64,000 nt of DNA from Acidaminococcus fermentans DSM 20731 (GTDB taxonomy: Bacteria > Bacillota > Negativicutes > Acidaminococcales > Acidaminococcaceae). Shown here piece after piece: positions 56,684 to 64,000 of this stretch. A program made the translations under genes and the position numbers. Position 1 is the stretch's first letter; each line of letters begins with the position of its first letter. The notes below the pieces were generated by a model. It saw nothing but the letters and a program-made list of their open reading frames with translations, was not told the DNA's origin and did not search any database. The stretch lies in contig NC_013740.1 in NCBI RefSeq assembly GCF_000025305.1, positions 1,798,001 to 1,862,000 of the forward strand, written 5' to 3'.

Positions 56684-57231
56684 TAAAATTCTCCCTTCTG
56701 TACGTGTGCATCCTCTTCCAGTTTGGCCTGATCCAGGGCAACATTGAAGGTTGCCTTTTTGGCCGTGGCCACGGTATCGTCTTTCTTCAGCCGGACGTTT
56801 CCTTCTCCCACCACCGTCTGGTCCTTGTTGATCCAGGTGAATTTGTCGGCCACCGCATCCCCTCCGTCAGAGGTTACGCCGTGGGGATTCTTGGTGAGGA
56901 CCACGTCCTTGCTGTCCATGTGGACTTCTCCTTCGTCCGCAGTCACGGTCATGGTCCGGCCGTCGTCCTGGTAAAAGGTCCCGTTGATGCCCTTCATATG
57001 GGCCAGCTGGGCTTTTTTGTCATAGAGCAGGGACTGGACGGTGAGTTCCCAGACTTTTTTCCCGTTTTTCGTCTCCTGGATGGTGGAGCCGTTGACTTCC
57101 TGGAGCACGTCCTTGCCATTGTCCTTCACAGGGCCCGTGGTGGGCTTGCTGCTCAGGAGCCAGGCAATGACGCCTCCCATCAGGAGCACAGCGACTGCAA
57201 TCACCAGCAGCGTACGTTTTTCTGCGTGCAT
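56683..57231 (-). CDS. lptC: LPS export protein LptC
   Basis: A 182-residue protein with one N-terminal membrane anchor (about 8-26) and a periplasmic jellyroll (VWELTVQSLLYDKKAQLAHM, FYQDDGRTMTVTADEGEVHM, TVVGEGNVRLKKDDTVATAK). It links LptBFG to LptA. Its place just before lptA supports the call. Confidence 0.9.
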   Translation of the reverse strand: MHAEKRTLLVIAVAVLLMGGVIAWLLSSKPTTGPVKDNGKDVLQEVNGSTIQETKNGKKVWELTVQSLLYDKKAQLAHMKGINGTFYQDDGRTMTVTADEGEVHMDSKDVVLTKNPHGVTSDGGDAVADKFTWINKDQTVVGEGNVRLKKDDTVATAKKATFNVALDQAKLEEDAHVQKGEF

Positions 57232-57246
57232 GAAGGCATCCTTTCT

Positions 57247-58116
57247 TTAACCGTTCCAGGGAGTGTTCCAGCGGTGCTGGAACCAGATCCAGTTGTCCGG
57301 ATACTGGCGGATGATCTTTTCCACTTCCTGGGTCATTTTCAGGGTAATCCGGTAATCGTCTTTTTCCTGATTCCCGGTATCTTCATAGTAAATGGGTTCT
57401 TTCACAAACACCTGATGGCCGTAGCCGCTGGGTTTCCGCACCATGAAGATGGGCACCACCGGCGCTTTGAACTTCCGGGCGAAATAGGCCGGGCCTTCCG
57501 GAGTGGAGGCCATCTTCCCGAAGAAGGGGACGAAGATCCCGTGGTAGCCCCCGTCCTGGTCGGCGATGAGCCCCAGCATCCGGCCCTTTTTCATGGCCCG
57601 GGCGCAGCCCAGGATCTCGTTGGTGCCCCGGGCGAAGATTTCCTGTCCCACGCCCCGGCGCAGCTCATTGAGAAAATCGCTGTACACCGGATTGGGCTGG
57701 GGCTTTTCCACTGCACTGAGGGGAAAGCCGTTGAGGGCCAGGGCCGCTCCCAGCCATTCCCAGTTGTCCATGTGGCAGGCCAGCATCACCACGCCCCGCT
57801 TTTTGGCCAGGGCTTCCCAGAGGATATCCGGCCGGTCGAAGCTTACCAGGCCCCGGATGTTGTCCTTGTTCAGAGCGGGCATGTAGAGGATTTCCATGGC
57901 GGTCATCCCCAGGTTCAGGAACAGCCGGTGGATGATCTCCCGGGCATCCCGGGCCGTAACCCCCATCCGTTCCTGGATGGTCTGTTCCGCCCGGACCCGC
58001 TGTTTTTTGGCAATATGCCAGTATAGTTTACCACAATTCCGCCCCAGCCGCACTACGAATTTGTAGGGCAGCAGGGACAGGAACCGGCTCATGGCTTTCA
58101 AAAATCCGTAAAGCAT
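57247..58116 (-). CDS. lpxL: Lipid A biosynthesis acyltransferase (LpxL/HtrB family)
   Basis: A 289-residue membrane-linked acyltransferase. The HX4E catalytic motif is ACHMDNWEWLG, with later GLIADQDGGYHGIFVPFFG, TPEGPAYFARKF and a C-terminal WIWFQHRWN. It adds a secondary acyl chain to Kdo2-lipid A. ATG at 58116 overlaps the kdsC stop (TAATG), so a longer frame is rejected. Only one such gene is seen here. Confidence 0.92.
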   Translation of the reverse strand: MLYGFLKAMSRFLSLLPYKFVVRLGRNCGKLYWHIAKKQRVRAEQTIQERMGVTARDAREIIHRLFLNLGMTAMEILYMPALNKDNIRGLVSFDRPDILWEALAKKRGVVMLACHMDNWEWLGAALALNGFPLSAVEKPQPNPVYSDFLNELRRGVGQEIFARGTNEILGCARAMKKGRMLGLIADQDGGYHGIFVPFFGKMASTPEGPAYFARKFKAPVVPIFMVRKPSGYGHQVFVKEPIYYEDTGNQEKDDYRITLKMTQEVEKIIRQYPDNWIWFQHRWNTPWNG

Positions 58117-58658
58117 TACTGTCTGTCTCCCTGTCCCTGGATTTCGTAACTGCGGATGATTTCTTCCCACAGTCCCTTGGCTTTCAGGATCCGTTCGATC
58201 ACATCCCGGACGGCCCCATGGCCCCCTGTGCAGGAAGATACCAGCATGGCCCGTTCCCGGACTTCCGGAGCGGCGTCCGCCGGAGCCAGGGTCACCGCCG
58301 CCTTGGAAAAGGCCGGCAGATCGTTGAGATCGTCCCCCATGAAAGCGGTTTCTTCCAGGGGAATATCCAGTTCGTTGGAGGCCTTCTCCAGGACCTTTCC
58401 CTTAAAGACCACATTTTCGTACACGGAGCTGATGCCCAGTTCCATGGCCCGGTGCAGGACGATTTCACTGTGGCGGCCGGTAATGAGAGCCACCTGGATA
58501 CCGTGGCGGAGGGCCAGGCTGATGCCCATGCCGTCCCGGGCATCGAAATGCTTGGACAGTTCCCCTTCCTGTCCGATGATGATGCTGCCGTCCGTCAGGA
58601 CCCCGTCCACATCCAGGGCCAGGAGACGGATCTTGGCCAGTTGTTCTTCTGTAATCAT
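58116..58658 (-). CDS. kdsC: 3-deoxy-D-manno-octulosonate 8-phosphate phosphatase
   Basis: A 180-residue C0-type HAD phosphatase. Motif I is LALDVDGVLTDGSI, with ITGRHSEIV, KASNELDIPLEETAFMGDDLNDL (in parts) and GGHGAVRDVIERIL. It frees Kdo from Kdo-8-phosphate. It abuts kdsD without a gap. Confidence 0.94.
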   Translation of the reverse strand: MITEEQLAKIRLLALDVDGVLTDGSIIIGQEGELSKHFDARDGMGISLALRHGIQVALITGRHSEIVLHRAMELGISSVYENVVFKGKVLEKASNELDIPLEETAFMGDDLNDLPAFSKAAVTLAPADAAPEVRERAMLVSSCTGGHGAVRDVIERILKAKGLWEEIIRSYEIQGQGDRQ

Positions 58659-59624
58659 TTATACCACTCCCTGGTGTACCAGATCAGTAATATGCAGCAG
58701 ACCCACCACTTTCCGGTCCTTGTCCACTACAGGCAGGACGGTAATGGGCCGTGGTTTGTTGGATTCCATGAGATGCAGGGCTTCGGCGGCCAGTTTGTGA
58801 TCCTGGATGGTCTTGGGATTTTTGGTCATCATCTGGGACACGGGCCGGTTCAGGCAGTCCAAATCCCGGGCGATGCCCCGACGGATATCCCCATCGGTCA
58901 GGAGACCCTGGAGATGCTGATCCTCATCCACAACGGAGACGGCCCCCACCCCTTTGTCGGTGATGATGAACAGGGCGTCCTTGACGCTGATGTCCGCATG
59001 GACCACCGGGTTTTCGTCCCCTTTGTGCATCACATCGTCCACAGTAAGCAGCAGCTTCCGTCCCAGGCTGCCCCCGGGATGGAAGATGGCAAATTCTTCC
59101 GGAGTGAAATGCCGGGCGCTGAGCAGTTCCATGGCCAGTGCGTCCCCAAAGGCCAGGGCCGCCGTGGTGCTGCTGGTGGGAGCCAGGCCCAGGGGGCAGG
59201 CTTCCCGTTTGACGCCCACGTTCAGGACGATATCGGCATTTTTGGCCAGGGTGGATTCCGGATTCCCCACCATGGCGATGATCCTGGCCCCGATCCGCCG
59301 GATAGAAGGCAGGATGTTCAGGACTTCGCCGGTTTCCCCGCTGTTGGACAGGGCCAGGACTACATCGTGCTCGGTGACCATGCCCAGATCCCCGTGGATG
59401 CCTTCCGCCGGATGGAGAAAGAAGGCGGGAGTGCCGGTGCTGGCCAGAGTGGCGGCGATTTTCCGGCCGATGATGCCGGATTTGCCCATGCCGGTCACAA
59501 TGATCCGGCCCCGGCAGTGGAGGATCATCTTCAGGGCTTCGCCGAAATGGTCATCGATCCGGGGCAGCAGTTCCAGGATGGAATCCGCTTCGATCTGCAA
59601 TGCTTCTTTGGCTTTTTCAAACAT
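58659..59624 (-). CDS. kdsD: D-arabinose 5-phosphate isomerase (SIS + CBS pair)
   Basis: A 321-residue enzyme making arabinose 5-phosphate from ribulose 5-phosphate. The SIS domain has VTGMGKSGIIGRKIAATLAS, ALSNSGETGEV and LAPTSSTTAALAFGDALAM. Two CBS domains follow (from about 200). ATG at 59624 (MFEKAKEA) is preferred over a longer frame. Confidence 0.94.
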   Translation of the reverse strand: MFEKAKEALQIEADSILELLPRIDDHFGEALKMILHCRGRIIVTGMGKSGIIGRKIAATLASTGTPAFFLHPAEGIHGDLGMVTEHDVVLALSNSGETGEVLNILPSIRRIGARIIAMVGNPESTLAKNADIVLNVGVKREACPLGLAPTSSTTAALAFGDALAMELLSARHFTPEEFAIFHPGGSLGRKLLLTVDDVMHKGDENPVVHADISVKDALFIITDKGVGAVSVVDEDQHLQGLLTDGDIRRGIARDLDCLNRPVSQMMTKNPKTIQDHKLAAEALHLMESNKPRPITVLPVVDKDRKVVGLLHITDLVHQGVV

Positions 59625-59628
59625 ACCC

Positions 59629-60453
59629 TTACGCCTCCCTGCGGCCGATGGCGTCAATGGCTTTGGCGTCGGCCAGGACCTGTTCCAGTCTGTCCAGGGG
59701 GATCATGTTGGGTCCGTCGGACAGGGCTTCCGCCGGATTGTCGTGGGTTTCGATGAAGAGACCGTCCACCCCCACGGCCGCCGCAGCCCGGGCCATATGG
59801 GGCGCATACTTGCTCTGGCCCCCGGAGCTGGTGCCCTGGCCGCCGGGGATCTGGACACTGTGGGTCACGTCCATGATCACCGGGAAGCCCAGATCCCGCA
59901 TAATGGGCAGGCTCCGCATATCGGTGACCAGGGTGTTGTAGCCGAAGCTGACTCCCCGTTCGGTGAGCATCAGGTTCCGGCTGCCGGATTCCACGATCTT
60001 GTTCACCACGTTCTTCATGTCCCAGGGAGCCAGGAACTGGCCTTTTTTCACGTTGACCACTTTCCCGGTCCGGGCGGCTTCCACCAGCAGGTCCGTCTGC
60101 CGGCACAGGAAAGCGGGGATCTGGATGATGTCCAGGACTTCGGCGGCCTTTTCCACCTGACAGGTTTCATGGACGTCGCTGATCACCGGCACCCCCAGGT
60201 CCTTTTTGATCTGGGCCAGGATCTGGAGCCCTTCTTCCAGGCCCGGTCCCCGGAAGGAATCCAGGGAAGACCGGTTGGCCTTGTCATAGGAGGCTTTGAA
60301 CACATAGGGCAGCCCCAGCTTGTCGCAGATGGCCTTGACCCGGCGGCCGATGGCCAGGCTCCGTTCGTAGCCTTCCAGCACACAGGGGCCTGCCATGATG
60401 AGAAGAGGATGACCCTGCCCAACCTGGTAGGGTCCGATCTTGACGATTTCCAT
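59629..60453 (-). CDS. kdsA: 3-deoxy-8-phosphooctulonate synthase
   Basis: A 274-residue enzyme condensing arabinose 5-phosphate with PEP. Motifs are [48 protein letters not shown] and [19 protein letters not shown]. Residue choices at metal positions (Cys in AGPCVLE region, DxxP variants) would decide whether it needs a metal; this is not settled here. Confidence 0.95.
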   Translation of the reverse strand: MEIVKIGPYQVGQGHPLLIMAGPCVLEGYERSLAIGRRVKAICDKLGLPYVFKASYDKANRSSLDSFRGPGLEEGLQILAQIKKDLGVPVISDVHETCQVEKAAEVLDIIQIPAFLCRQTDLLVEAARTGKVVNVKKGQFLAPWDMKNVVNKIVESGSRNLMLTERGVSFGYNTLVTDMRSLPIMRDLGFPVIMDVTHSVQIPGGQGTSSGGQSKYAPHMARAAAAVGVDGLFIETHDNPAEALSDGPNMIPLDRLEQVLADAKAIDAIGRREA

Positions 60454-60456
60454 GGG

Positions 60457-61203
60457 TTACTCCTTTCCTTCCGCGTCCAGTTTGGCAAAGATTTCATTGG
60501 CCCGGTCCAGGTCGGCCTGGGTATCGATGCCCACGCCCTGGAAATCCGTGGCCAGGACTTTGATCTTTACGCCGTTTTCCAGTGCCCGGAGCTGTTCCAG
60601 CCCTTCCACCCGTTCCAGGGGAGTGGGCAGCAGCGCCGCGAACTTCAGCAGGAAATCCCGGCGGTAGGCATAGATGCCGATGTGCTTCCACACCTTCACT
60701 TCCGGTTCCTCGTTCCGGGGATAGGGGATCAGGCTCCGGGAAAAATACAGGGCGTAGCCGTTCTGATCGGTGACCACCTTCACCGCATTGGGGTTCTGGT
60801 AGTCTTCCGGGTTCATTTCCGTTTTGCAGGTGGCCATTTCCAGGTCGGGATTTTCCGCAAAAGCCTGGGCCAGGTCGTCGATGACCTGGGGCGGGATCAT
60901 GGGTTCATCCCCCTGGACGTTGACGATCACATCCACATCTTCGAAATTGAGGGCAACTTCCGCCAGCCGGTCGGTGCCGCTGGGGTGGTCTTCCGCCGTC
61001 ATGACGGCCCGGCCGCCAAAAGAATGGACGCAATCCAGGATCCGCTGGTCGTCAGTGGCCACCAGCACTTCATCCGGGATCCGGGCCAGTGCGGCCCGTT
61101 CATAGACCCGCTGGATCACGGGTTTGCCATGGATCAGAGCCAGGGGTTTCCCCGGCAGACGAGTGGACCCGTAACGGGCCGGAATTACACAGAGTACTTT
61201 CAT
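60457..61203 (-). CDS. kdsB: CMP-Kdo synthetase
   Basis: A 248-residue cytidylyltransferase that activates Kdo. Motifs are VIPARYGSTRLPGKPLALI, VATDDQRI, NVQGDEPMIPP and HIGIYAYRRDFLLKF. Its start overlaps the waaA-lpxK stop by 4 bp. Confidence 0.95.
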   Translation of the reverse strand: MKVLCVIPARYGSTRLPGKPLALIHGKPVIQRVYERAALARIPDEVLVATDDQRILDCVHSFGGRAVMTAEDHPSGTDRLAEVALNFEDVDVIVNVQGDEPMIPPQVIDDLAQAFAENPDLEMATCKTEMNPEDYQNPNAVKVVTDQNGYALYFSRSLIPYPRNEEPEVKVWKHIGIYAYRRDFLLKFAALLPTPLERVEGLEQLRALENGVKIKVLATDFQGVGIDTQADLDRANEIFAKLDAEGKE

Positions 61204-63731
61204 TTCGATGCTTTCTCCTTTTTAATGGCTGCTTTGATGGTATCGGCAAAAGCTTCTTCGCCGCTGGTGATCTGGATTTCCATATCCAGGATGTACAGGG
61301 GCACATCCCGGTGGAGGTAGATGAATTCTGTGGGGATCTTCACCGCATCTTTCCCGGTGGTGACCAGGGCCTTGACGCCCCGGCTGATGGCCCGTTCCAT
61401 GATGTACTGCATTTCCACCATGCCGTAATCGTGGTGATCCGGATACCGGATGGCTTCCACGATGTTCAGCCCTTCGGCGGTCATGGTCTGCTCAAAGGAA
61501 GAGGGGTTGCCGATGGCGGAAAACACCATCACATGCTTGCCCCGGAGGGCTTCCAGAGGCAGTGCCTTGGACATGTCGTTCTTGTACCAGTCTGCGATTT
61601 CGATATAATCGCAGGGTTTGTGGATGCTCTCCACGATGGGTGCCGCCGGTGCGTATTTGTGCAGGGTATCGCAGAGGGTGGCCCGGGAAATGGGCGAACT
61701 CTGGTCGCATTTGGTCAGGAGGAACAGCCCGGCCCGGCTCAGGTTGCAGAGAGGTTCCCGGAGGGTGCCCCGGGGCAGGATGCAGCCGTTGCCGAACATG
61801 TTGAGGGTATCCACCAGCACCACGTCCAGATCCCGGTACAGCTGCCAGTGCTGGTAGCCGTCGTCCAGGATGATCACTTCCGCCTTGAATTTGTCCACGG
61901 CGAACTGGCCGGTAATGGCCCGTTCCTTGCCGATGACCACCGGGATCCCCGGCAGCTGTTTGGCCATGAGGAAGGCTTCGTCCCCGGCTTCATAGGCGGT
62001 CATGTAGATTTTTTTGCCGTCGGAAACCACCCCGATCTTTTCTTCCCAGTGGGACCGGTAGCCCCGGTTCAGGATCACCACCCGGTAGCCCAATTTCTGG
62101 ATCATCAGGGCCACTTTCTGGGCGGTTGGGGTCTTGCCGGTGCCCCCTACGGTGATGTTGCCGATGCTGATCACACAGCAGTCCAGTCTGGTCCGGGGCA
62201 CGATGCCGGCATTGTAGCAGAACAGCTTCAGCCGGACCCCGGCTTCATAGAGCACGGACAGGATCCGGAGGAAGGACAGGACGCACCAGTCCAGGATCCC
62301 GTTGTCTTCCCCGTGGGAAAGCTGGATCAGGTACTGGGTCACCGCGTCTCCGGGACGCATCCGGGGGCTCACTTCGTCATTGATGTTCCGGGTGTTGATC
62401 TTGTAATGGGTGTTCACCATGCTTTCGGTGGCGGTGAGCTCCAGCAGTTCTTTCAGATAGCCGATGGTCCGTACGGCGGCTCCCCGGTTTTCCCGGATTA
62501 CCTGGAGGGAGGCATCCCCCATCTTTTTCCGCAGGGCATCGTCTTTGAAAATCTTCAGGAACATGGCGGTCATTTCCTGGCCGTCACGGATCTGGACACA
62601 GGCCCCCACTTTGCTCAGGAGGGCAAAGGAATCTTTGAAGTTGGACATGCTGGGCCCCACGATGATGGGTTTGGCATGGGCCGCCGGTTCCAGCACATTG
62701 TGGCCGCCGTGGTCGATCAGGCTGCCGCCTACAAAGACCGCATCCCCCACCGCATAGATCCGGCCCAGTTCCCCGATGGTGTCGATAAGGACCACGGAGT
62801 ATCTGGGACGGGGACCATCCATCTCCTTCAGCACGGACCGGAGCCCCAGGGTGAGGCCGTATTTTTCCGCCAGCCGGCTGATTTCATGGATCCGGCCCGG
62901 TTTCCGGGGGGCCAAAATGAGACGGGCCCGGGGGAATTCCTTCCGGATGTCCAGGAAGCTCTGGAACAGGGTATCTTCTTCGGTGGGATGGGTACTGCCG
63001 GCCACGATCACCGGGTAGTCATCCTCTATTCCCAGTTCTTCCTTGTACTGGTGCAGGTCTTCCGGAGTGACTTCCGCATAGGTCTGGTCGAATTTAGTGT
63101 TGCCGGTGACAAAGATCCGGCGTTTTTCCGCTCCCAGATGCTGGATGTATTCCGCATCGATGGAAGACTGCATGCAGAACCGGGTGACGCTGCCCATCAT
63201 GTCGGCCAGGATGCCGAACAGATACCGGTAGCTCTTGACGGATTTGTCGGAGATCCGGCCATTGACCATCATCACCGGGATCCGGCGCAGTTTGATGGCC
63301 CGGAGGAAGTTGGGCCACAGTTCCGTTTCCACCGGCATGAAGATCCGGGGCATGATCCGTTTCACAAAGGATTCGGATACAAAGGGCAGATCCAGGGGGA
63401 AGTAAATGATGGCATCGGCTTCCGGAATAATCTGGTGGGCCATGTTGTAGCCCCCGGTGGTCACCGCGGATACCAGGATCTTGGCATCGGGCATGGCCTT
63501 GCGGATCTCCTTCACCAGCGGGCTGGTGGCCACGATTTCCCCTACGGATGCACCGTGGATCCAGATACAGTTTTTATGGGCAACAGCCGCGATTTCCTCA
63601 TCCCGGATGAACCCCATGCTCTGGCGGAAACGGCGGGGAAAGCCTTTTTCCCGGAAGTACCGCCAGGTAAAATAGGGCAGGATCACAAAAATGAAGAGAA
63701 CGGTGGCCAGGAAGTTATAGATATAGTACAT
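61200..63731 (-). CDS. waaA-lpxK: Fused Kdo transferase and lipid A 4'-kinase (WaaA-LpxK)
   Basis: An 843-residue, two-domain protein. Residues 1-432 are a full WaaA/KdtA: N-terminal membrane anchor, HGASVGEIVATSPLVKEIR (catalytic Glu near 65), PVETELWPNFLRA, TGNTKFDQ, AGSTHPTEE and the CMP-Kdo site GGSLIDHGGHNVLEPAAHAKP. Residues ~476-843 are a full LpxK: membrane-proximal helix, P-loop ISIGNITVGGTGKTPTAQKV (around 521-540), RGYRS, DEAFLMAKQLPGIPVVIGK and ILDDGYQHWQL. The two steps act on lipid A precursors at the inner membrane in sequence, so fusion makes sense. The frame has no stop between domains. GAGGT precedes the ATG. Confidence 0.93.
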   Translation of the reverse strand: MYYIYNFLATVLFIFVILPYFTWRYFREKGFPRRFRQSMGFIRDEEIAAVAHKNCIWIHGASVGEIVATSPLVKEIRKAMPDAKILVSAVTTGGYNMAHQIIPEADAIIYFPLDLPFVSESFVKRIMPRIFMPVETELWPNFLRAIKLRRIPVMMVNGRISDKSVKSYRYLFGILADMMGSVTRFCMQSSIDAEYIQHLGAEKRRIFVTGNTKFDQTYAEVTPEDLHQYKEELGIEDDYPVIVAGSTHPTEEDTLFQSFLDIRKEFPRARLILAPRKPGRIHEISRLAEKYGLTLGLRSVLKEMDGPRPRYSVVLIDTIGELGRIYAVGDAVFVGGSLIDHGGHNVLEPAAHAKPIIVGPSMSNFKDSFALLSKVGACVQIRDGQEMTAMFLKIFKDDALRKKMGDASLQVIRENRGAAVRTIGYLKELLELTATESMVNTHYKINTRNINDEVSPRMRPGDAVTQYLIQLSHGEDNGILDWCVLSFLRILSVLYEAGVRLKLFCYNAGIVPRTRLDCCVISIGNITVGGTGKTPTAQKVALMIQKLGYRVVILNRGYRSHWEEKIGVVSDGKKIYMTAYEAGDEAFLMAKQLPGIPVVIGKERAITGQFAVDKFKAEVIILDDGYQHWQLYRDLDVVLVDTLNMFGNGCILPRGTLREPLCNLSRAGLFLLTKCDQSSPISRATLCDTLHKYAPAAPIVESIHKPCDYIEIADWYKNDMSKALPLEALRGKHVMVFSAIGNPSSFEQTMTAEGLNIVEAIRYPDHHDYGMVEMQYIMERAISRGVKALVTTGKDAVKIPTEFIYLHRDVPLYILDMEIQITSGEEAFADTIKAAIKKEKASK

Positions 63732-63778
63732 ACATTGACCTCGTTTTCATTGGGCTAGGGTGAAAAAAGGATGGGCCG

Positions 63779-64000
63779 TCATTTGCCGGGAGCCTCTGTC
63801 CCGGCAGGGTTCCCTTCCCGCTCTTCCAGGTTCCGGACTTCGGCCTGTTCGGCCTTTTCCCGGTACTGGATGTCGTGGAGGTGGGCATAGAGCCCGTGGA
63901 GGGCCATCAGTTCCTCATGGGTACCGGATTCCACGATTTCCCCATGGTCCAGCACCAGGATCTTGCTGGCATTCTGAATGGTGGACAGCCGGTGGGCGAT
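63779..64000 (-). CDS. msbA: ABC transporter, MsbA-like, C-terminal end (partial)
   Basis: Seventy-three residues at the end of an ABC exporter, cut by the window edge. The H-loop (IAHRLST), [16 protein letters not shown] and a helical, Glu-rich tail are seen. In this context (just upstream of waaA-lpxK, 47 bp gap) it is most likely MsbA, the lipid A flippase, but the Walker motifs lie outside the window. Confidence 0.8.
   Translation of the reverse strand: MAHRLSTIQNASKILVLDHGEIVESGTHEELMALHGLYAHLHDIQYREKAEQAEVRNLEEREGNPAGTEAPGK

Noticed and set aside
61089-63758. Very long open frame (889 codons) on the plus strand opposite waaA-lpxK
   Set aside because: It is the antisense shadow of a GC-rich gene: low-complexity His/Gly/Pro-rich translation, no domain. 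The same applies to long antisense frames at 842-2410, 7549-9735, 16192-18564, 36771-39215 and 53400-55061.

Overview
The window is a GC-rich chromosomal segment from a Gram-positive-lineage bacterium with an outer membrane, almost certainly a member of the Negativicutes. The case rests on three things seen together: a full lipopolysaccharide toolkit (Kdo synthesis and transfer, heptose synthesis and transfer, the Lpt export system), four tandem OmpM-type porins that carry an N-terminal SLH domain, and Firmicutes-style genes such as FloA/NfeD, a C_GCAxxG redox protein and an AbgT carrier. Acidaminococcus or a relative is plausible, but the genus cannot be fixed from sequence alone. Most genes lie on the minus strand in tightly packed operons with overlaps of 1-20 bp.

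Layout. 1-0.5 kb: the 3' end of a PutP-type sodium/solute symporter. 0.8-5.8 kb (minus): acpS, nnr, a cell-wall amidase, a GerMN lipoprotein and rarA. 6-12.7 kb (minus): an ABC importer with two adjacent paralogous binding lipoproteins, followed by a diaminopimelate-decarboxylase-like enzyme and a ClC chloride channel. 12.8-15 kb: an FkbM methyltransferase and an M48 protease. 15.2-18.6 kb (plus): sbcD-sbcC. 19-21 kb (minus): queF-queC-queD-queE. 21.3-25.5 kb: a C_GCAxxG protein, AbgT, and nfeD-floA plus a small membrane protein. 25.8-26.1 kb: a tRNA operon (Lys, Glu, Val) with a clear promoter and terminator. 26.2-33.4 kb (minus): lptD-gmhA-hldE-hldD-gmhB-waaC-waaF, an LPS heptose and assembly operon. 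33.5-40 kb: exported proteins of unknown role, including SH3-domain proteins and one with TolA-like helices, plus a YbjX-family protein and YigZ. 40.1-42 kb: an IS3-family element. 42-43.4 kb: an NlpC/P60 hydrolase. 43.5-50.5 kb: four ompM genes. 50.7-53.8 kb: a RuvC/YqgF-like protein with its DUF3084 partner, a lipoprotein nuclease and a small conserved protein. 54-64 kb (minus): msbA, a fused waaA-lpxK, kdsB, kdsA, kdsD, kdsC, lpxL, lptC, lptA, lptB and lptG. This last operon makes Kdo, attaches it to lipid A, finishes lipid A and exports LPS; lptD in the heptose operon completes the route to the outer membrane.

The most unusual content is between genes. Many intergenic gaps hold small repeat elements, often directly against a terminator hairpin. 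Their ends are built of degenerate 7-bp words in strict phase (GTCxxxx repeated, usually ending in GCCxxxx or GCTxxxx), and the same word set recurs inverted at the other end. Different elements use different words, such as GTCGCGA, GTCAGCT, GTCACTA, GTTCATC, GATGTCA and GAGTGCA. One such array sits exactly at the truncation point of an NYN-domain gene, and another repeat is interrupted by the IS3 element, so its empty site can be reconstructed from sister copies in the window. The four ompM genes also share a conserved 19-20 nt motif in their 5' leaders, and two of their promoters overlap or abut palindromes.
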